Shown: positions 37,639 to 46,983, numbered from the stretch's first letter. The stretch is DNA of 64,000 nucleotides from UBA8752 sp002336475 (GCA_943846755.1 OX044365.1:2232001-2296000), one strand, 5' to 3'. Numbers and translations: made by a program. The notes: generated from the sequence alone by a model not told the origin.

Positions 37639-38141
37639 CAGTTGCGGCTGGAATCGTTGGGGTTGGTGCCAGGCTCGATGTCCTGACGAACGCGCTCTGC
37701 CAAGGCGCCGAAGTCAAAGCTTTCGTCGTCTCCGAGGACTTGGTTTTCGAAGCGGTCCTTGGACCACACTTCGATTTTCTCGCCGAGGCCGGTGACCACG
37801 CAGTCGCCCGCTTTGCCCGCTTCGAGTCCAGCATGGCCCAACAAAGCGCTCGGAAGGAGCATGCGGCCAGATCCGTCGAGCTCTACCAAGGTTGCCCCCT
37901 TCATGAATTTTCGCTGAAAGAGCTGGTGCTGGCGGTCGTAACGGCTGAGCTGGCCCATCTCGGCGTTGACCTTGTCCCATTCGGGTTTGGGGTAGAGGAC
38001 CAAGCACCCCTCGAAAATGTCGCGGTTGACCACCAAACCGTCGTGCAGCACGCGGTCCAACTGCTTGCGCAGCTTGGCCGGGAAGCTGACGCGCCCTTTG
38101 GCGTCGATCCGACAGTGATATTCTCCGAGGAGGTTGAGCAT
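37638..38141 (-). CDS. mraZ: Transcriptional regulator MraZ
   Basis: First gene of the dcw cluster; a DNA-binding regulator made of two SpoVT/AbrB-type halves. Both halves show the DxxGR signature: DAKGRVSFP near residue 15 and DGSGRMLLP near 90. The ATG at 38139-38141 gives 167 aa starting MLNLLGEYHC. The extension to 38210 runs through the operator and promoter and is not native. Three MraZ boxes 42-67 bases upstream point to autoregulation. Confidence 0.95.
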   Translation of the reverse strand: MLNLLGEYHCRIDAKGRVSFPAKLRKQLDRVLHDGLVVNRDIFEGCLVLYPKPEWDKVNAEMGQLSRYDRQHQLFQRKFMKGATLVELDGSGRMLLPSALLGHAGLEAGKAGDCVVTGLGEKIEVWSKDRFENQVLGDDESFDFGALAERVRQDIEPGTNPNDSSRN

Positions 38142-38165
38142 GGTTCTATGGGCGGCTTGCCCCTC

Positions 38166-38173
38166 CAAAAGTA
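38166..38173 (-). promoter_or_regulatory. Candidate -7 element of the dcw promoter
   Basis: On the minus strand the bases read TACTTTTG, an exact fit to the Bacteroidota -7 consensus TAnnTTTG, 25 bases upstream of the mraZ ATG. The -33 region would fall inside the MraZ boxes, where no clear TTTG is present. Confidence 0.45.
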
Positions 38174-38182
38174 GCCGGTTTA

Positions 38183-38208
38183 TCCCACGATTTCCCACTG
38201 ACTCCCAC
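38183..38208 (-). promoter_or_regulatory. MraZ operator: three direct repeats at 10-base spacing
   Basis: On the minus strand GTGGGA occurs three times at exactly 10-base intervals (plus-strand TCCCAC at 38183, 38193 and 38203). TGGGN repeats separated by 5 bases are the known MraZ target. The array covers the expected -35 region of the mraZ promoter, so MraZ binding should repress the cluster. The rest of the 326-base gap (38142-38467) holds a short tandem repeat near 38340-38362 and no gene I can support. Confidence 0.85.
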
Positions 38209-38467
38209 AATCTGACACAATGTGGAAAATTTGCTGACCACTGTGGATGGGCAACTTTTTCAACAATGGACTTAAGTAATTGATAGTCAATGTCTCCAAC
38301 AGCCTAATTCAGCAGTTTAGTTGGAGTGGGGAATTGTGGGGTGTTGATGGGGTGTTGATGGAAGGGGAGCGCTCTTGTTCACACATGCGCTTTTATTCTC
38401 CGTGAAATGATGCGCCGCCCGGGAACCAAAGGGGGCCTTACTTTGTAGACTAGGCACAAGCCATTCT

Positions 38468-39238
38468 ATGGAGCAGGATCTCATTACTGACGGACGTTAC
38501 CGCTACGTGCAAAGCGCCACCGAAGGCACACCCTTGGTATTGCTCCACGGGTTGTTTGGTGCATTGAGCAACTTCGAGCACCTCTTCAATCACTTTGCGG
38601 GCAAAATGCGGGTCATCATTCCGATGCTGCCGCTGTACGACTTGCCGCTGGCCACCACCAGTGCCAAGACTTTGTGCAAGCACGTCGAGGGCTTTATTGA
38701 CCACCTGGGGATCGACAAGGTCCATTTGTTGGGCAACTCACTCGGAGGCCATGTTGGACTCATCTACACCAAGCGCAATCCAGACCGTGTCTTGTCATTG
38801 TCCTTGACGGCGAGCAGTGGACTTTACGAAAATGCCTTTGGCAGTTCGTTTCCGAGGCGTGAAGACAAGCAGTTCATCCGCGACAAGGTGGGGGAGACTT
38901 TTTTTGACCCTGGTCACGCCACCGATGAATTGGTGGACGAGTGCTTTGCCATTGTCAACGACAGGAGCCGGGTATTGCGGATTCTGGCCATCGCCAAAAG
39001 TGCCATTCGGCACAACATGGCGGCGGACTTGCCCAATATGAAGCAGCCTTCTTGCTTGATATGGGGGCGCAACGATACCATTACGCCGCCGGAAGTGGCC
39101 GGCGAATTCCAGGCCTTGTTGCCGGATGCCGACCTCCATTGGATCGACCAATGTGGCCATGCCCCTATGATGGAGCACCCCGAGGAATTCAACAGCATCT
39201 TGAGCGATTGGTATGAGCGTCGAGGAATACTCAGTTGA
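38468..39238 (+). CDS. Alpha/beta-fold hydrolase
   Basis: A 256-aa cytosolic hydrolase. The oxyanion region is VLLHGLFG near residue 24 and the nucleophile elbow GNSLGG has Ser91. The acid is Asp in WGRND near 203 and the base is His in QCGHAPMMEHP near 231. The fold resembles MhpC/BioH-like esterases; the substrate is unknown. It is divergent from mraZ, and its 3' end overlaps engB by 26 bases, so they are likely co-transcribed. Confidence 0.88.
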   Translation: MEQDLITDGRYRYVQSATEGTPLVLLHGLFGALSNFEHLFNHFAGKMRVIIPMLPLYDLPLATTSAKTLCKHVEGFIDHLGIDKVHLLGNSLGGHVGLIYTKRNPDRVLSLSLTASSGLYENAFGSSFPRREDKQFIRDKVGETFFDPGHATDELVDECFAIVNDRSRVLRILAIAKSAIRHNMAADLPNMKQPSCLIWGRNDTITPPEVAGEFQALLPDADLHWIDQCGHAPMMEHPEEFNSILSDWYERRGILS

Positions 39239-39854
39239 CGACCCCGCGTTCGTGAAATCGAGCGCAAAGCTGCAAGAGTGTCCAGAAGCGGACCGCCCTG
39301 AATACACCTTCATCGGACGTTCGAACGTGGGCAAGAGTTCGCTGATCAACATGTTGACCGGCCGCAAGGCTTTGGCCAAGACGAGTTCTACGCCAGGGAA
39401 GACCCAGCTGATCAATCATTTCGAGATGACGACGGCGGGCAAGCCGTGGTACCTGGTCGACCTGCCGGGCATTGGCTATGCCAAAGTGTCCAAGAAGGAC
39501 CGGGCTTCATGGGAGCGGACATCCAGGGAGTACCTGACCAAGAGGGAGAACCTCATGAGCATCATGATGCTCATTGATTCAAGGGTGCCGCCCCAAAAGA
39601 TCGACATGGACTTTATGGTGTGGATGGCCAAGAATGGCCTGTCCTTCGCCATGATCTTTACCAAGGTGGACAAACTCACGATCGCGGAGCGGGAGGCGTT
39701 TTTACCCCGCTATACCGAGCACATGTTGAAGCAATGGTCGGCGATGCCGCCTCATTTTGTGACCTCTGCGGCCAAAGGAGATGGACGGCAAGACGTCCTC
39801 GGGTTCATCGCCCAGACGAACCCCATTTATCGGAAGCCTCCTCCTGTAGAGTGA
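39213..39854 (+). CDS. engB: Ribosome biogenesis GTPase EngB (YihA/YsxC)
   Basis: GTPase needed for late 50S subunit assembly. G1 GRSNVGKSS at residues 35-43, G2 with STPGKT near 64, G3 DLPGIGYA near 84, G4 TKVD near 151 and G5 SAAKG near 184 are all present. At 213 aa its length is normal. It ends 8 bases from the convergent gldC stop. Confidence 0.95.
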   Translation: MSVEEYSVDDPAFVKSSAKLQECPEADRPEYTFIGRSNVGKSSLINMLTGRKALAKTSSTPGKTQLINHFEMTTAGKPWYLVDLPGIGYAKVSKKDRASWERTSREYLTKRENLMSIMMLIDSRVPPQKIDMDFMVWMAKNGLSFAMIFTKVDKLTIAEREAFLPRYTEHMLKQWSAMPPHFVTSAAKGDGRQDVLGFIAQTNPIYRKPPPVE

Positions 39855-39862
39855 GTGGAGGC

Positions 39863-40204
39863 TCAGCCTTCGCCATTGGGCCCTACTCCAATCCGCTCAG
39901 CGAGTTCTGAAGTGAAGCCTCGAATGGCACCTGCGGCCCGCTCATCTTGTGTGGACCGCTCGAGGGCATCGGCAAGGGTCATCATGGATTGGCACACGAA
40001 GACCTTCATTTCCTCCACCGTCATGTCTTTGTCCCACAGGTCAATGCTCAATGCTTCTTGGCCGTTCCAAACACTGAGGGCAAAGGCCTTGGCCTCGGCA
40101 TTGGCAATTCCAGCGTCGGATGCGGACCAACGGATGGAGGTGGGCACTTTGTTGTCGTCGGTGGTGACGGTCAGGTGAATGTCGGAGGTGCGGTCGTTGG
40201 CCAT
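39863..40204 (-). CDS. gldC: Gliding motility protein GldC
   Basis: A small soluble protein of 113 aa that accompanies the GldB lipoprotein in gliding Bacteroidota. It is recognised by IRWSASDAGIANAEAKAF, LSIDLWDKDMTVEEMK and the helical C-terminus. The Met at 40204 is preferred; a start 3 codons upstream (40213) is equally open. GldC is not strictly essential for gliding in model species. It sits 24 bases downstream of gldB. Confidence 0.88.
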   Translation of the reverse strand: MANDRTSDIHLTVTTDDNKVPTSIRWSASDAGIANAEAKAFALSVWNGQEALSIDLWDKDMTVEEMKVFVCQSMMTLADALERSTQDERAAGAIRGFTSELAERIGVGPNGEG

Positions 40205-40228
40205 GGAATGCAAGTTCGGTATTGGCGC

Positions 40229-41263
40229 TCAGCCCTTGGGTCTGTAGGACTGTAAAAAGGGCAAGACATCGTCCTTTTCCATCAATTGAGACAGTGACAT
40301 TTCGGGGTGGCGGATCATAAAATCCTCTACCCAGCGCAGTCCCATGTACCAGCCCAATCGATCGGGACTGTCTTGAGGGACTGCACCCGCTTTGGTAAAT
40401 GGAGCGTCGGCCACCCAGCGCTGTATGTCCATGCGTTTGGTGGTGTAGAGGAATTCTTCTTTGCGCAGCTCGACCCACACCTGCATCTCGTGGTTTTGCG
40501 CCCATTGCCATTCTTGTGGCGTCCAGTCCATCAGGTCCCAAGGCGATACATCGGGCGCGATGCACTTGGCGATGAACAGCACTTTGCCCCAGTAGAGCAG
40601 TTCCTGTGCCAACTGACCGTTGGAGGGGTAGTGTTCCTGTTGAAATTGGACGAGCAGCCATCCTCTGAGGGCGTCTGTTACCAGGTGTTCGGGCACCATC
40701 CTTTCTTGCATGTAGCCCGGGTAGATGTGTGGAGGCAGGTTTTTGACGGCAGGATGTTCTGAACCAATGAAAAATTCGCAACCCACCAACAGCAGTTCGG
40801 GAGTAGGGTACACGCTGAAGTTGTACCCGGTGTATCCCATGTCGATGTCCGGGGTGGGGGCGGCGGGGAAATGCTGCTGAAAGCGGCTGAGGGCAGCGGT
40901 GATGTCTTCTGTGGCTCGGGAGATGGCGCCGGTTTTTTGAAGGACGCTGTCGATTCCCTCTACGGCCAAACGGGTTCCTTCAAACGCGGTAAACCCTCGC
41001 CAAGCCGAATCAAGGGCGGTTTTTTGGCCCTCCGATGCCGCGGGCCATGGGCCGAGTTGAAGGATGTCTCTGAGCAGTGGTCCTTGCCAGTTGACTTCGG
41101 CATCCAATGCGTTGATTTCAGTGCGGTCTCGAACGTTTTCCCAGCTTTGTGACTGGGACTTTCCAAGGTCTTGAGCGGGCCGTTCAAATGGAGCGTAGGG
41201 GTCTGAACTTTGGCATCCACTGAGGAGCAAAACCACAGCAAGCAGGCTGACGGTTCTGCACAT
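40229..41263 (-). CDS. gldB: Gliding motility lipoprotein GldB
   Basis: An essential gliding/type IX secretion-associated lipoprotein of 344 aa. From the Met at 41263 the signal peptide reads MCRTVSLLAVVLLLSGC, with the lipobox LLSGC and Cys17 as the lipidated residue. The GldB fold is supported by the central YPGYMQERMVPEHLV segment, the HESMH-like family region, and the adjoining gldC. Upstream Met codons at 41296 and 41371 are open but add a charged or long leader. Confidence 0.85.
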   Translation of the reverse strand: MCRTVSLLAVVLLLSGCQSSDPYAPFERPAQDLGKSQSQSWENVRDRTEINALDAEVNWQGPLLRDILQLGPWPAASEGQKTALDSAWRGFTAFEGTRLAVEGIDSVLQKTGAISRATEDITAALSRFQQHFPAAPTPDIDMGYTGYNFSVYPTPELLLVGCEFFIGSEHPAVKNLPPHIYPGYMQERMVPEHLVTDALRGWLLVQFQQEHYPSNGQLAQELLYWGKVLFIAKCIAPDVSPWDLMDWTPQEWQWAQNHEMQVWVELRKEEFLYTTKRMDIQRWVADAPFTKAGAVPQDSPDRLGWYMGLRWVEDFMIRHPEMSLSQLMEKDDVLPFLQSYRPKG

Positions 41264-41379
41264 TAAAAGAAGAGGGTTGTCGCTCTGAACACTCATGGTG
41301 CAAAAGTGCAGCGGTTGATGGTCCATTTTTCGTCTTTGGTACGCAATTTGCTCTCTGAGGAACGTTTGCATTCTTAGAC

Positions 41380-42267
41380 ATGGTATCCACTACAATTTTC
41401 CGTTCCGCTGCCGTCGTGCTGGGATTCGTCTCATTGGCGGCATCGGCCCAAACGGCCCCCCAGACATCATCCAATACTGGGCGCTCTCGTTACAGCGAGC
41501 CTAAATTCAGGATGGGCCTTCACCTTTTGCCATCTGTGGCTTGGTTGGACGTGAGGGATACGCACAGCAATTCAGAGGGCAGCGTGGTGAGGTTTGGTTT
41601 TGGCTTTACCGCTGACATCATGTTCGCCGACAATTATGCTGTGGGGACGGGTCTCAATGTTTTTCGCAATGGGGGCAAGGTGTCTCATTATGACCGGGTC
41701 ATTGGTGACCCAGAAGATGCCGCGAATGACAGCACGGCATTTCTCGTGCGCCGCGAGCGCACCTTGACACAACATTGGGTGGAAGTGCCCATCAGCTTCA
41801 AGTTCAGGACGCGACAGATTGGCCACATCACCTATTGGGGGCAATTCGGCTTGGGCATGGGCCTCAACTTGCGCAGTACTGCAAAGGATGCCATGGATTA
41901 CCGGTACCGCGGAGAGGAGGGGGAAGAGGGTACAGTTTGGACCGAGGAAACGGTCATTGCCGCTGGCAACGAGGGGGTGGTTGTGTTCGAGGATTTGCCG
42001 GTCGAAGACGATGTCGCTTTGTTGAGGGCAGCCATGATTGTGGGCCTGGGAATTGAATACAACCTCAGCGGCAAAACCGCTTTGCTGGTCGGGGCGACCT
42101 TCAACAATGGCCTTTTCAACGTGGCCAGCAACAAGAATTACGGCCCGGCCCGCAACGAAGAGCACATTCAGTCGGCCGCTGACGGTTCGCTCGACCCCGC
42201 TGCCGGCGGTTATGACATAAAAATGGTCGACAACGCCATCCTTTTTAGCTTGGGATTGTTGTTCTGA
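41380..42267 (+). CDS. PorT-like outer-membrane beta-barrel protein
   Basis: A 295-aa protein with a signal peptide ending near LAASAQT. It resembles the PorT family, whose founding member takes part in type IX secretion. Strand-like segments are FRMGLHLLPSVAWLDV, VVRFGFGFTADIMFADNYAVGTGL, VEVPISFKFRTRQIG and the C-terminal NAILFSLGLLF. The gene is divergent from gldB and one base ahead of nadE. A general barrel role is safe; PorT function itself is inference from fold and neighbours. Confidence 0.75.
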   Translation: MVSTTIFRSAAVVLGFVSLAASAQTAPQTSSNTGRSRYSEPKFRMGLHLLPSVAWLDVRDTHSNSEGSVVRFGFGFTADIMFADNYAVGTGLNVFRNGGKVSHYDRVIGDPEDAANDSTAFLVRRERTLTQHWVEVPISFKFRTRQIGHITYWGQFGLGMGLNLRSTAKDAMDYRYRGEEGEEGTVWTEETVIAAGNEGVVVFEDLPVEDDVALLRAAMIVGLGIEYNLSGKTALLVGATFNNGLFNVASNKNYGPARNEEHIQSAADGSLDPAAGGYDIKMVDNAILFSLGLLF

Positions 42268-42268
42268 T

Positions 42269-43102
42269 ATGAAGTTGCAGTCTTCCCGTTCTATGGATGC
42301 CGAAGCGGCGGTCCGACACATTGTTCAATGGATGGCAGATTACCTGGATCACACGGCCCTTGATGGTTGGGTTGTTGGGGTGAGCGGCGGCATTGACTCG
42401 GCTGTGACTTCTACCCTGGCGGCGCTCACCGGAAGGCCAACCACGGTGCTGCGTATGCCCATCCATCAGGCGGTTGACCAGGACCAAAGGGGCGCCGATC
42501 ACATCGCTTGGTTGGAATCTCAGCATGAGCACGTCACGTCGTGTGTGGTGGATTTGACGGCTTCCTTTGATGGGTTATCGGATGCCCTCGCCTCCTCAGC
42601 AGACGGACCTTTTGGCGGGCTTGCGTTGGCCAATGCTCGGGCACGGCTGCGCATGACCACCCTCTATGCTGTGGCCGCCGAAAAGGGGGCGTTGGTGGCG
42701 GGTACCGGCAATAAGGTGGAGGATTTTGGGGTGGGGTTTTACACCAAGTATGGCGATGGAGGTGTGGACCTCAGTCCCATTGCGGACCTCTTCAAAAGCG
42801 AAGTTTACGCGGTAGGACGGGCACTGGGAATCGGGGAAGCCATTCTCCGTGCAGCGCCAACGGATGGACTCTGGGGAGACGACCGCACCGATGAAGACCA
42901 ACTTGGCGCCAGCTACGATGAGCTTGAGTGGGCCATGGAACAAGTGGCGAAGGGCCGGTCGACTGCAGAGTTTGAGGCGGCCTCACGGGCGGCCGAAGTG
43001 ATGCGGATTTACCACAAGCACCACAGCGCAAACCTTCACAAGATGAACCCCATACCCGTGTGTGAAGTGCCCTCGTCGTTGTTTGGTCCGCGCCAGAATT
43101 GA
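42269..43102 (+). CDS. nadE: NH3-dependent NAD+ synthetase
   Basis: Makes NAD+ from nicotinic acid adenine dinucleotide with ammonia and ATP. The PP-loop SGGIDSA is at residues 39-45, and VAGTGNKVEDFGVGFYTKYGDGGVDL, PIADLFKSEVY and APTDGLWGDDRTDEDQLG follow in family order. No N-terminal nitrilase domain is present, hence ammonia-dependent. It follows the PorT-like gene after one base; gldB/gldC/nadE clustering is seen in other Bacteroidota. Confidence 0.94.
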   Translation: MKLQSSRSMDAEAAVRHIVQWMADYLDHTALDGWVVGVSGGIDSAVTSTLAALTGRPTTVLRMPIHQAVDQDQRGADHIAWLESQHEHVTSCVVDLTASFDGLSDALASSADGPFGGLALANARARLRMTTLYAVAAEKGALVAGTGNKVEDFGVGFYTKYGDGGVDLSPIADLFKSEVYAVGRALGIGEAILRAAPTDGLWGDDRTDEDQLGASYDELEWAMEQVAKGRSTAEFEAASRAAEVMRIYHKHHSANLHKMNPIPVCEVPSSLFGPRQN

Positions 43103-43128
43103 TCTGGGACGGGCCGTGATGAACAGGC

Positions 43129-44073
43129 TTAGTCTTCTTCTTCGACGATGGACCAGCTGACTTCAAGCCTGCCGGTGCTGCCATCAGATGACATCAACCC
43201 CAACGTGTAGGCTCCGGGTTCCAAGTACCCATCACCACTGGTCTTTTTGGGCGAGAAGCTCAGGTTTTGCCACCCCCTGTGCAGGCCTTTGAAGTCCTTT
43301 TGTCCCAGAACCGTTTGGGCGCTGTCCATCAGCTGAATGGTGTAATCTCCGTGGCTTGGAATAAAGGCGGGCAATTGGACTTTCGGCGTCCAGGGCTCGC
43401 CCCAACCGTATCCGCGTTCTCCCCAGCCCTCCCGCCAAGTGAGGTCTTCGGGCGTTTCCATAGACAGCAACAGGGCTTCGGGCGCAGTGGCTTCAGCTTC
43501 GGTTAACCCCTCGATTAAGGGGTTCAGATCGAGGACCCAAATGCTCCGGCCATGGGTGCCGATGACGAGTTCGTTTTCCCGTTCTTGGATGACGAGGTCG
43601 TGCACGGGAACGCGGGGCAAGTCGGGATGTGCCAACGCCCATGTGAAGCCACCATCGAGAGAGGCGTAAAGTCCACCGTCCGTTCCGCAAAACAACAGGC
43701 CTTCGACGTCCTCTGATTCTGCGAGGGCGTTGATGGGCTCCATGGGGAGACCACTGCGCACGGTTCCATCGTCACCCAGTCGTGACCACGATTGGCCATT
43801 GTCATCGGATGCGTACAAGTAGGGTGCGAAGTGGTCGTGGCGGTAGCCGTTGAATGTCGACATATAGGCGGTCCGCGGAGTGGTGTGACCACAGCACTTC
43901 AGTGACCCATAAGGTGCGCCGGGGTGCGGCTTGCGGAGCAGGAGGCGTGCGGGTTTCCCAAGTGTATCCACCGTCGGGGCTGAGGTGGACGAGGCCATCG
44001 TCGGACCCGACAGCCAGCCGTCCAAACCGCAACGGACTTTCGTGCAAGGCTGTGAGCGTTCCAAAAGGCACAT
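43129..44073 (-). pseudogene. VPS10/BNR-repeat secreted protein, C-terminal fragment
   Basis: Last part of a large secreted beta-propeller protein. Native sequence starts near 43875 (AYMSTFNGYRHDHFAPYLYASDDNGQSW). It carries Asp-box/BNR-type repeats such as SDDNGQSW and SLDGGFTW, then HGRSIWVLDLNPL and a C-terminal beta domain ending SWSIVEEED. Residues before that point are out of frame. The preceding fragment (43802-44932) joins it near 43865-43885, in GC-rich sequence. Function is unknown; the family includes sortilin-like and glycosidase-like propellers. Confidence 0.75.
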
Positions 44074-44932
44074 TGCCTTTTTTTGATCCCCGGGTCAGGT
44101 CGCCTGAAAGGGTCTCAAAGTTGTCGCCTTGGTCCAGTGACCGGTGGAACCTGTTTGACCCCATGTAGAGAACATCTTGATGGTGACGCGACAGGTGAAT
44201 GGGCGTTTGCCAATTCCAGCGCAGCGGGGTCTCACCGAGGGTATGCTCTGGGTGCAGTCGGGCCCGATCCCCGGTCTGCCTGTTGGAGCGGCTGTACCAA
44301 CCGAATTGATACCCTGTGTAGACCGTTTCGTTGTCTCGGGTATCGACTTCGATGCGCATGCCGTCGCCCCCATTGAGGCGGTCGTAGGGATAGTCTCCAG
44401 TTTGGTGCCACCGGGGGCCCGCTTCGTATCCGCTGGGCCCGCGCCAGGTGCCGTTGTCCTGCAGGCCACCGTATATGCGGTAAGGGTCGGCGTCGTCCAC
44501 CGCGACAGCGTAAAATTGGCCGACAGCGGGTGAATTGCACGAAGTCCAATGGTCACCGCCGTCGAGGGTGACGTTGATGCCACCGTCATTGCCGTTGATG
44601 ACGTGCTGCGGATTGTTGGGGTTGATCCAGATGTGGTGGTGGTCCACGTGAACGTTGTCTTGGGCAATGGAAGTCCAAGTGGCACCTCCATCGGTGCTTT
44701 CCAGGAGGGGGACTCCTCCGATCACCACCCGGTCCTCATCACTGGGATCCACCGCGATCAGTCCGAAATAGTAGCAGTAACTGTAGCAGACTTCATCGAG
44801 GCCTTCTTCGTGGGTGCGTTCCCACCGCGCCCCATGCCGCTTGCTGTCGTTTTCCCTGTTGCAGGGATTGGCCCGTCCAGCGGTACACTTCAGCGCCAAT
44901 GATGGGCGGATTGAACATGGCGGCATTGGCAT
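43802..44932 (-). pseudogene. VPS10/BNR-repeat secreted protein, middle fragment
   Basis: Middle of the same propeller protein. Native sequence begins near 44860 and includes ERTHEEGLDEV, YYFGLIAVDPSDEDRVVIGG, ESTDGGATW, INGNDGGINVTLDGGDHW, GGLQDNGTW and SPDGGYTW. These are Asp-box repeats spaced as in VPS10-type propellers. The first roughly 25 residues are out of frame; between 44860 and 45005 the gene reads in the frame of the N-terminal fragment (…TTVFQRVADGELTPAAL…). It ends in nonsense after HHSAD near 43875. Confidence 0.75.
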
Positions 44933-45038
44933 CGCCTAGAAAATCAGCGAGGGCCGCAGGGGTCAATTCACCGTCTGCTACGCGCTGGAAAACGGTCGTG
45001 GCATCGGCTCCTCTGGAAACCCGTTGTCATCGAGAAAA

Positions 45039-46079
45039 TCAGCGAGCGCGGCGGTATCCAATGCCGCGAACTCGGCGGTGGTCATGCCGCGGAAGTCTTC
45101 TGCTTTGAGGTCCGCGGCTTCTGAGTCTCTCCTCCTCTTCGGGCTTGACGTTTTGGTTGTCCACGATGACGTACAGCTTGTCGGCGGCAGCGTGATAGGC
45201 CAAGCCCATGCGGCCGATGTTTTCTGATGCCGGGAAACCATATTCCTCAGAAGACAAGTACACCCAGCTGGCGCCACCGTCTTCGGATTCAAACACGCCG
45301 CTTCCAGGCCCTCCTTCTGTAAAGTCCCATGAGCGACGGGTGCGGTCCCACAGCGCTGCGTAAAGGTGATCGGTGCGGTTGGGGTCGACGATGAGGTCGA
45401 TGGCGCCGGCCTCCGGTCTGCCGGCCTCCGTGCCGTTGAGCAGCAACTGCCAGGTGGCGCCTTGGTCGGTGCTGTGGTAGATCCCGCGCTGGGTCTCTGG
45501 GCGCCCCTCCGTGTAGAGTGGTCCCAGAGCGGCGACATACACCCCATCATCTTCATCGAGCACAATGCGGCCAATGTGATGGCTTTCCGAGAGGCCGAGA
45601 TGTTGCCATGAGCCGCCCCAATCTTCGCTGAGGTAGACGCCAATTCCCGCATAACTCGAGCGGGAAGAGTTGACCTCTCCTGTGCCCACCCAAATGTGGC
45701 GGTTTTGCCAATCCACGGCCAGTGCGCCCACGAACATCATCAGTTCGTGATCGAACAACGGTTGAAACGAAGTGCCTTGGTCGGTGGTGTGCCAGATTCC
45801 ACCGGTGGCATAGGCCACCACAAACTCGGCGGGGTTGTCCGGATTGACTGCGAGGTCAACCACCCGGCCACTCATGACGGTGGGACCTACACTGCGCAAG
45901 TCCAACCCTGACGTCCAACTGGCAGACGCAAGGCTTGCATGGGTTGCAGCTACGTTGAGTCGGTCCGCCGATGCAGTGGGGGCGACCATGTCGCTTTTGC
46001 GGCCGCGCTGTCCCGAAGCGGTAAAGGCCAGCAAGAGGCAAAATGTCAGGCAGCAGGTGGAAAGGAATGCACGGCTCAT
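45039..46079 (-). pseudogene. VPS10/BNR-repeat secreted protein, N-terminal fragment
   Basis: Start of a protein that would be about 980 aa if whole. The ATG at 46079 overlaps the mazG-like stop (ATGA). The signal peptide ends near FTASGQRG. Propeller blades follow: GLDLRSVGPTVMSGRVVDLAV, TTDQGTSF, SEDWGGSW, STDQGATW and SEDGGASW are Asp-box repeats. Sequence is native to about 45128 (NVKPEEEE), then shifts frame in a GAGGAGGAG run. The next native piece (DSEAADLKAEDFRG…) ends near 45005. Four indels in all separate the pieces. Confidence 0.78.
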
Positions 46080-46417
46080 TGGAGCTTGGGATTGTTGCGG
46101 TGCCGGTCGGCGTCGCGGGTGGTTTTCTTGTCGAGGTTCCGCTGAAAAGCTTCGCTCAGGTCTACGCCGGTTTGGTTGGCAAGGGCTGCCAAAACCCACA
46201 ATACATCGGCCATTTCATCGCCGAGGTCCCGGTTGGCATCGGAGGGCTTTTCGCTTTGGTCTCCATAGCGCCGGGCCATGATGCGGGCCAATTCACCCAC
46301 TTCTTCCGTGAGGATCGCCATGTTGGTCAATTCGCTGAAATACCGAACGCCAATGGTGGTGATCCACTCGTCCACGGTGGATTGTACGGCTGCGAGGGTG
46401 GGTGAATCTGGGGTCAT
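46076..46417 (-). CDS. MazG-like nucleotide pyrophosphohydrolase
   Basis: A 113-aa all-alpha NTP-PPase that would hydrolyse non-canonical or excess nucleoside triphosphates. The metal-binding signature is present: EEVGE near residue 38 and DEMAD near 67, with the helical pattern of the short MazG-like group. The start overlaps the dtd stop and the end overlaps the next start, each by 4 bases, so dtd, this gene and the propeller gene form one transcript. Confidence 0.88.
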   Translation of the reverse strand: MTPDSPTLAAVQSTVDEWITTIGVRYFSELTNMAILTEEVGELARIMARRYGDQSEKPSDANRDLGDEMADVLWVLAALANQTGVDLSEAFQRNLDKKTTRDADRHRNNPKLQ

Positions 46418-46867
46418 TCTTTGTCTTGGGTATCCATGGTGATGGTGACGGGGCCGTCATTGACCAGCTCCACCTCCATCATGGCACCAAACTTACCGGT
46501 CCCTACCGGCCGCTTGAGGTGTTCCTCGAGATTTTTCACGAAGCGTTCATACAGTGGGATGGCGGTCTCTGGGCGGGCAGCATGAATGAAGCTGGGGCGG
46601 GTGCCTTTTTTGTACTTCGCGTGGAGGGTGAATTGGCTGACCACCAAGGCCCCCCCTTTAATGTCCACCACCGATAGGTTCATTTTGCCTTCGCTGTCCG
46701 AGAAAATCCTCAAGGCGGCCACTTTTGCGGCCAGCCAATCTGCATCGGCTTCTGCATCGTCGGCATGCACGCCGAGCAGGACCATGAGGCCGTGGCCGCA
46801 TGTCCCGATGGTTTCTCCTTCTACCCGCACTTCGCGCGCGGCTGACCCTTTGGACTACAGCCCTCAT
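46414..46867 (-). CDS. dtd: D-aminoacyl-tRNA deacylase, frameshifted after codon 11
   Basis: Removes D-amino acids from mischarged tRNA. The main frame from 46830 (MRVEGETIG…) holds the catalytic SQFTL near residue 66 and the GTRPSFIHAA motif near 75. It lacks the invariant N-terminus. That N-terminus, MRAVVQRVSRA, is encoded just upstream from ATG 46867 in another frame. The two join if one base is removed from the GCGCGCG run near 46835. So this is a complete dtd with a one-base lesion, real or from sequencing; an internal start at 46830 would lose the first beta strand. Confidence 0.85.
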
Positions 46868-46983
46868 GACGGCAAATTAGGAAGGGCATTCGATTCCCGC
46901 GCCCTCCCGGTTCACTGACAAGGTGATGGCCTTCTTTTGGCCTTCTTCTTGATCTCCTTCGGTAAATTGCAGCCTCGCTTGTC

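Noticed and set aside
38215..38255. Cluster of DnaA-box-like TGTGGA motifs suggesting an origin
   Set aside because: Matches are imperfect and few, dnaA/dnaN are absent, and no AT-rich unwinding element is seen.
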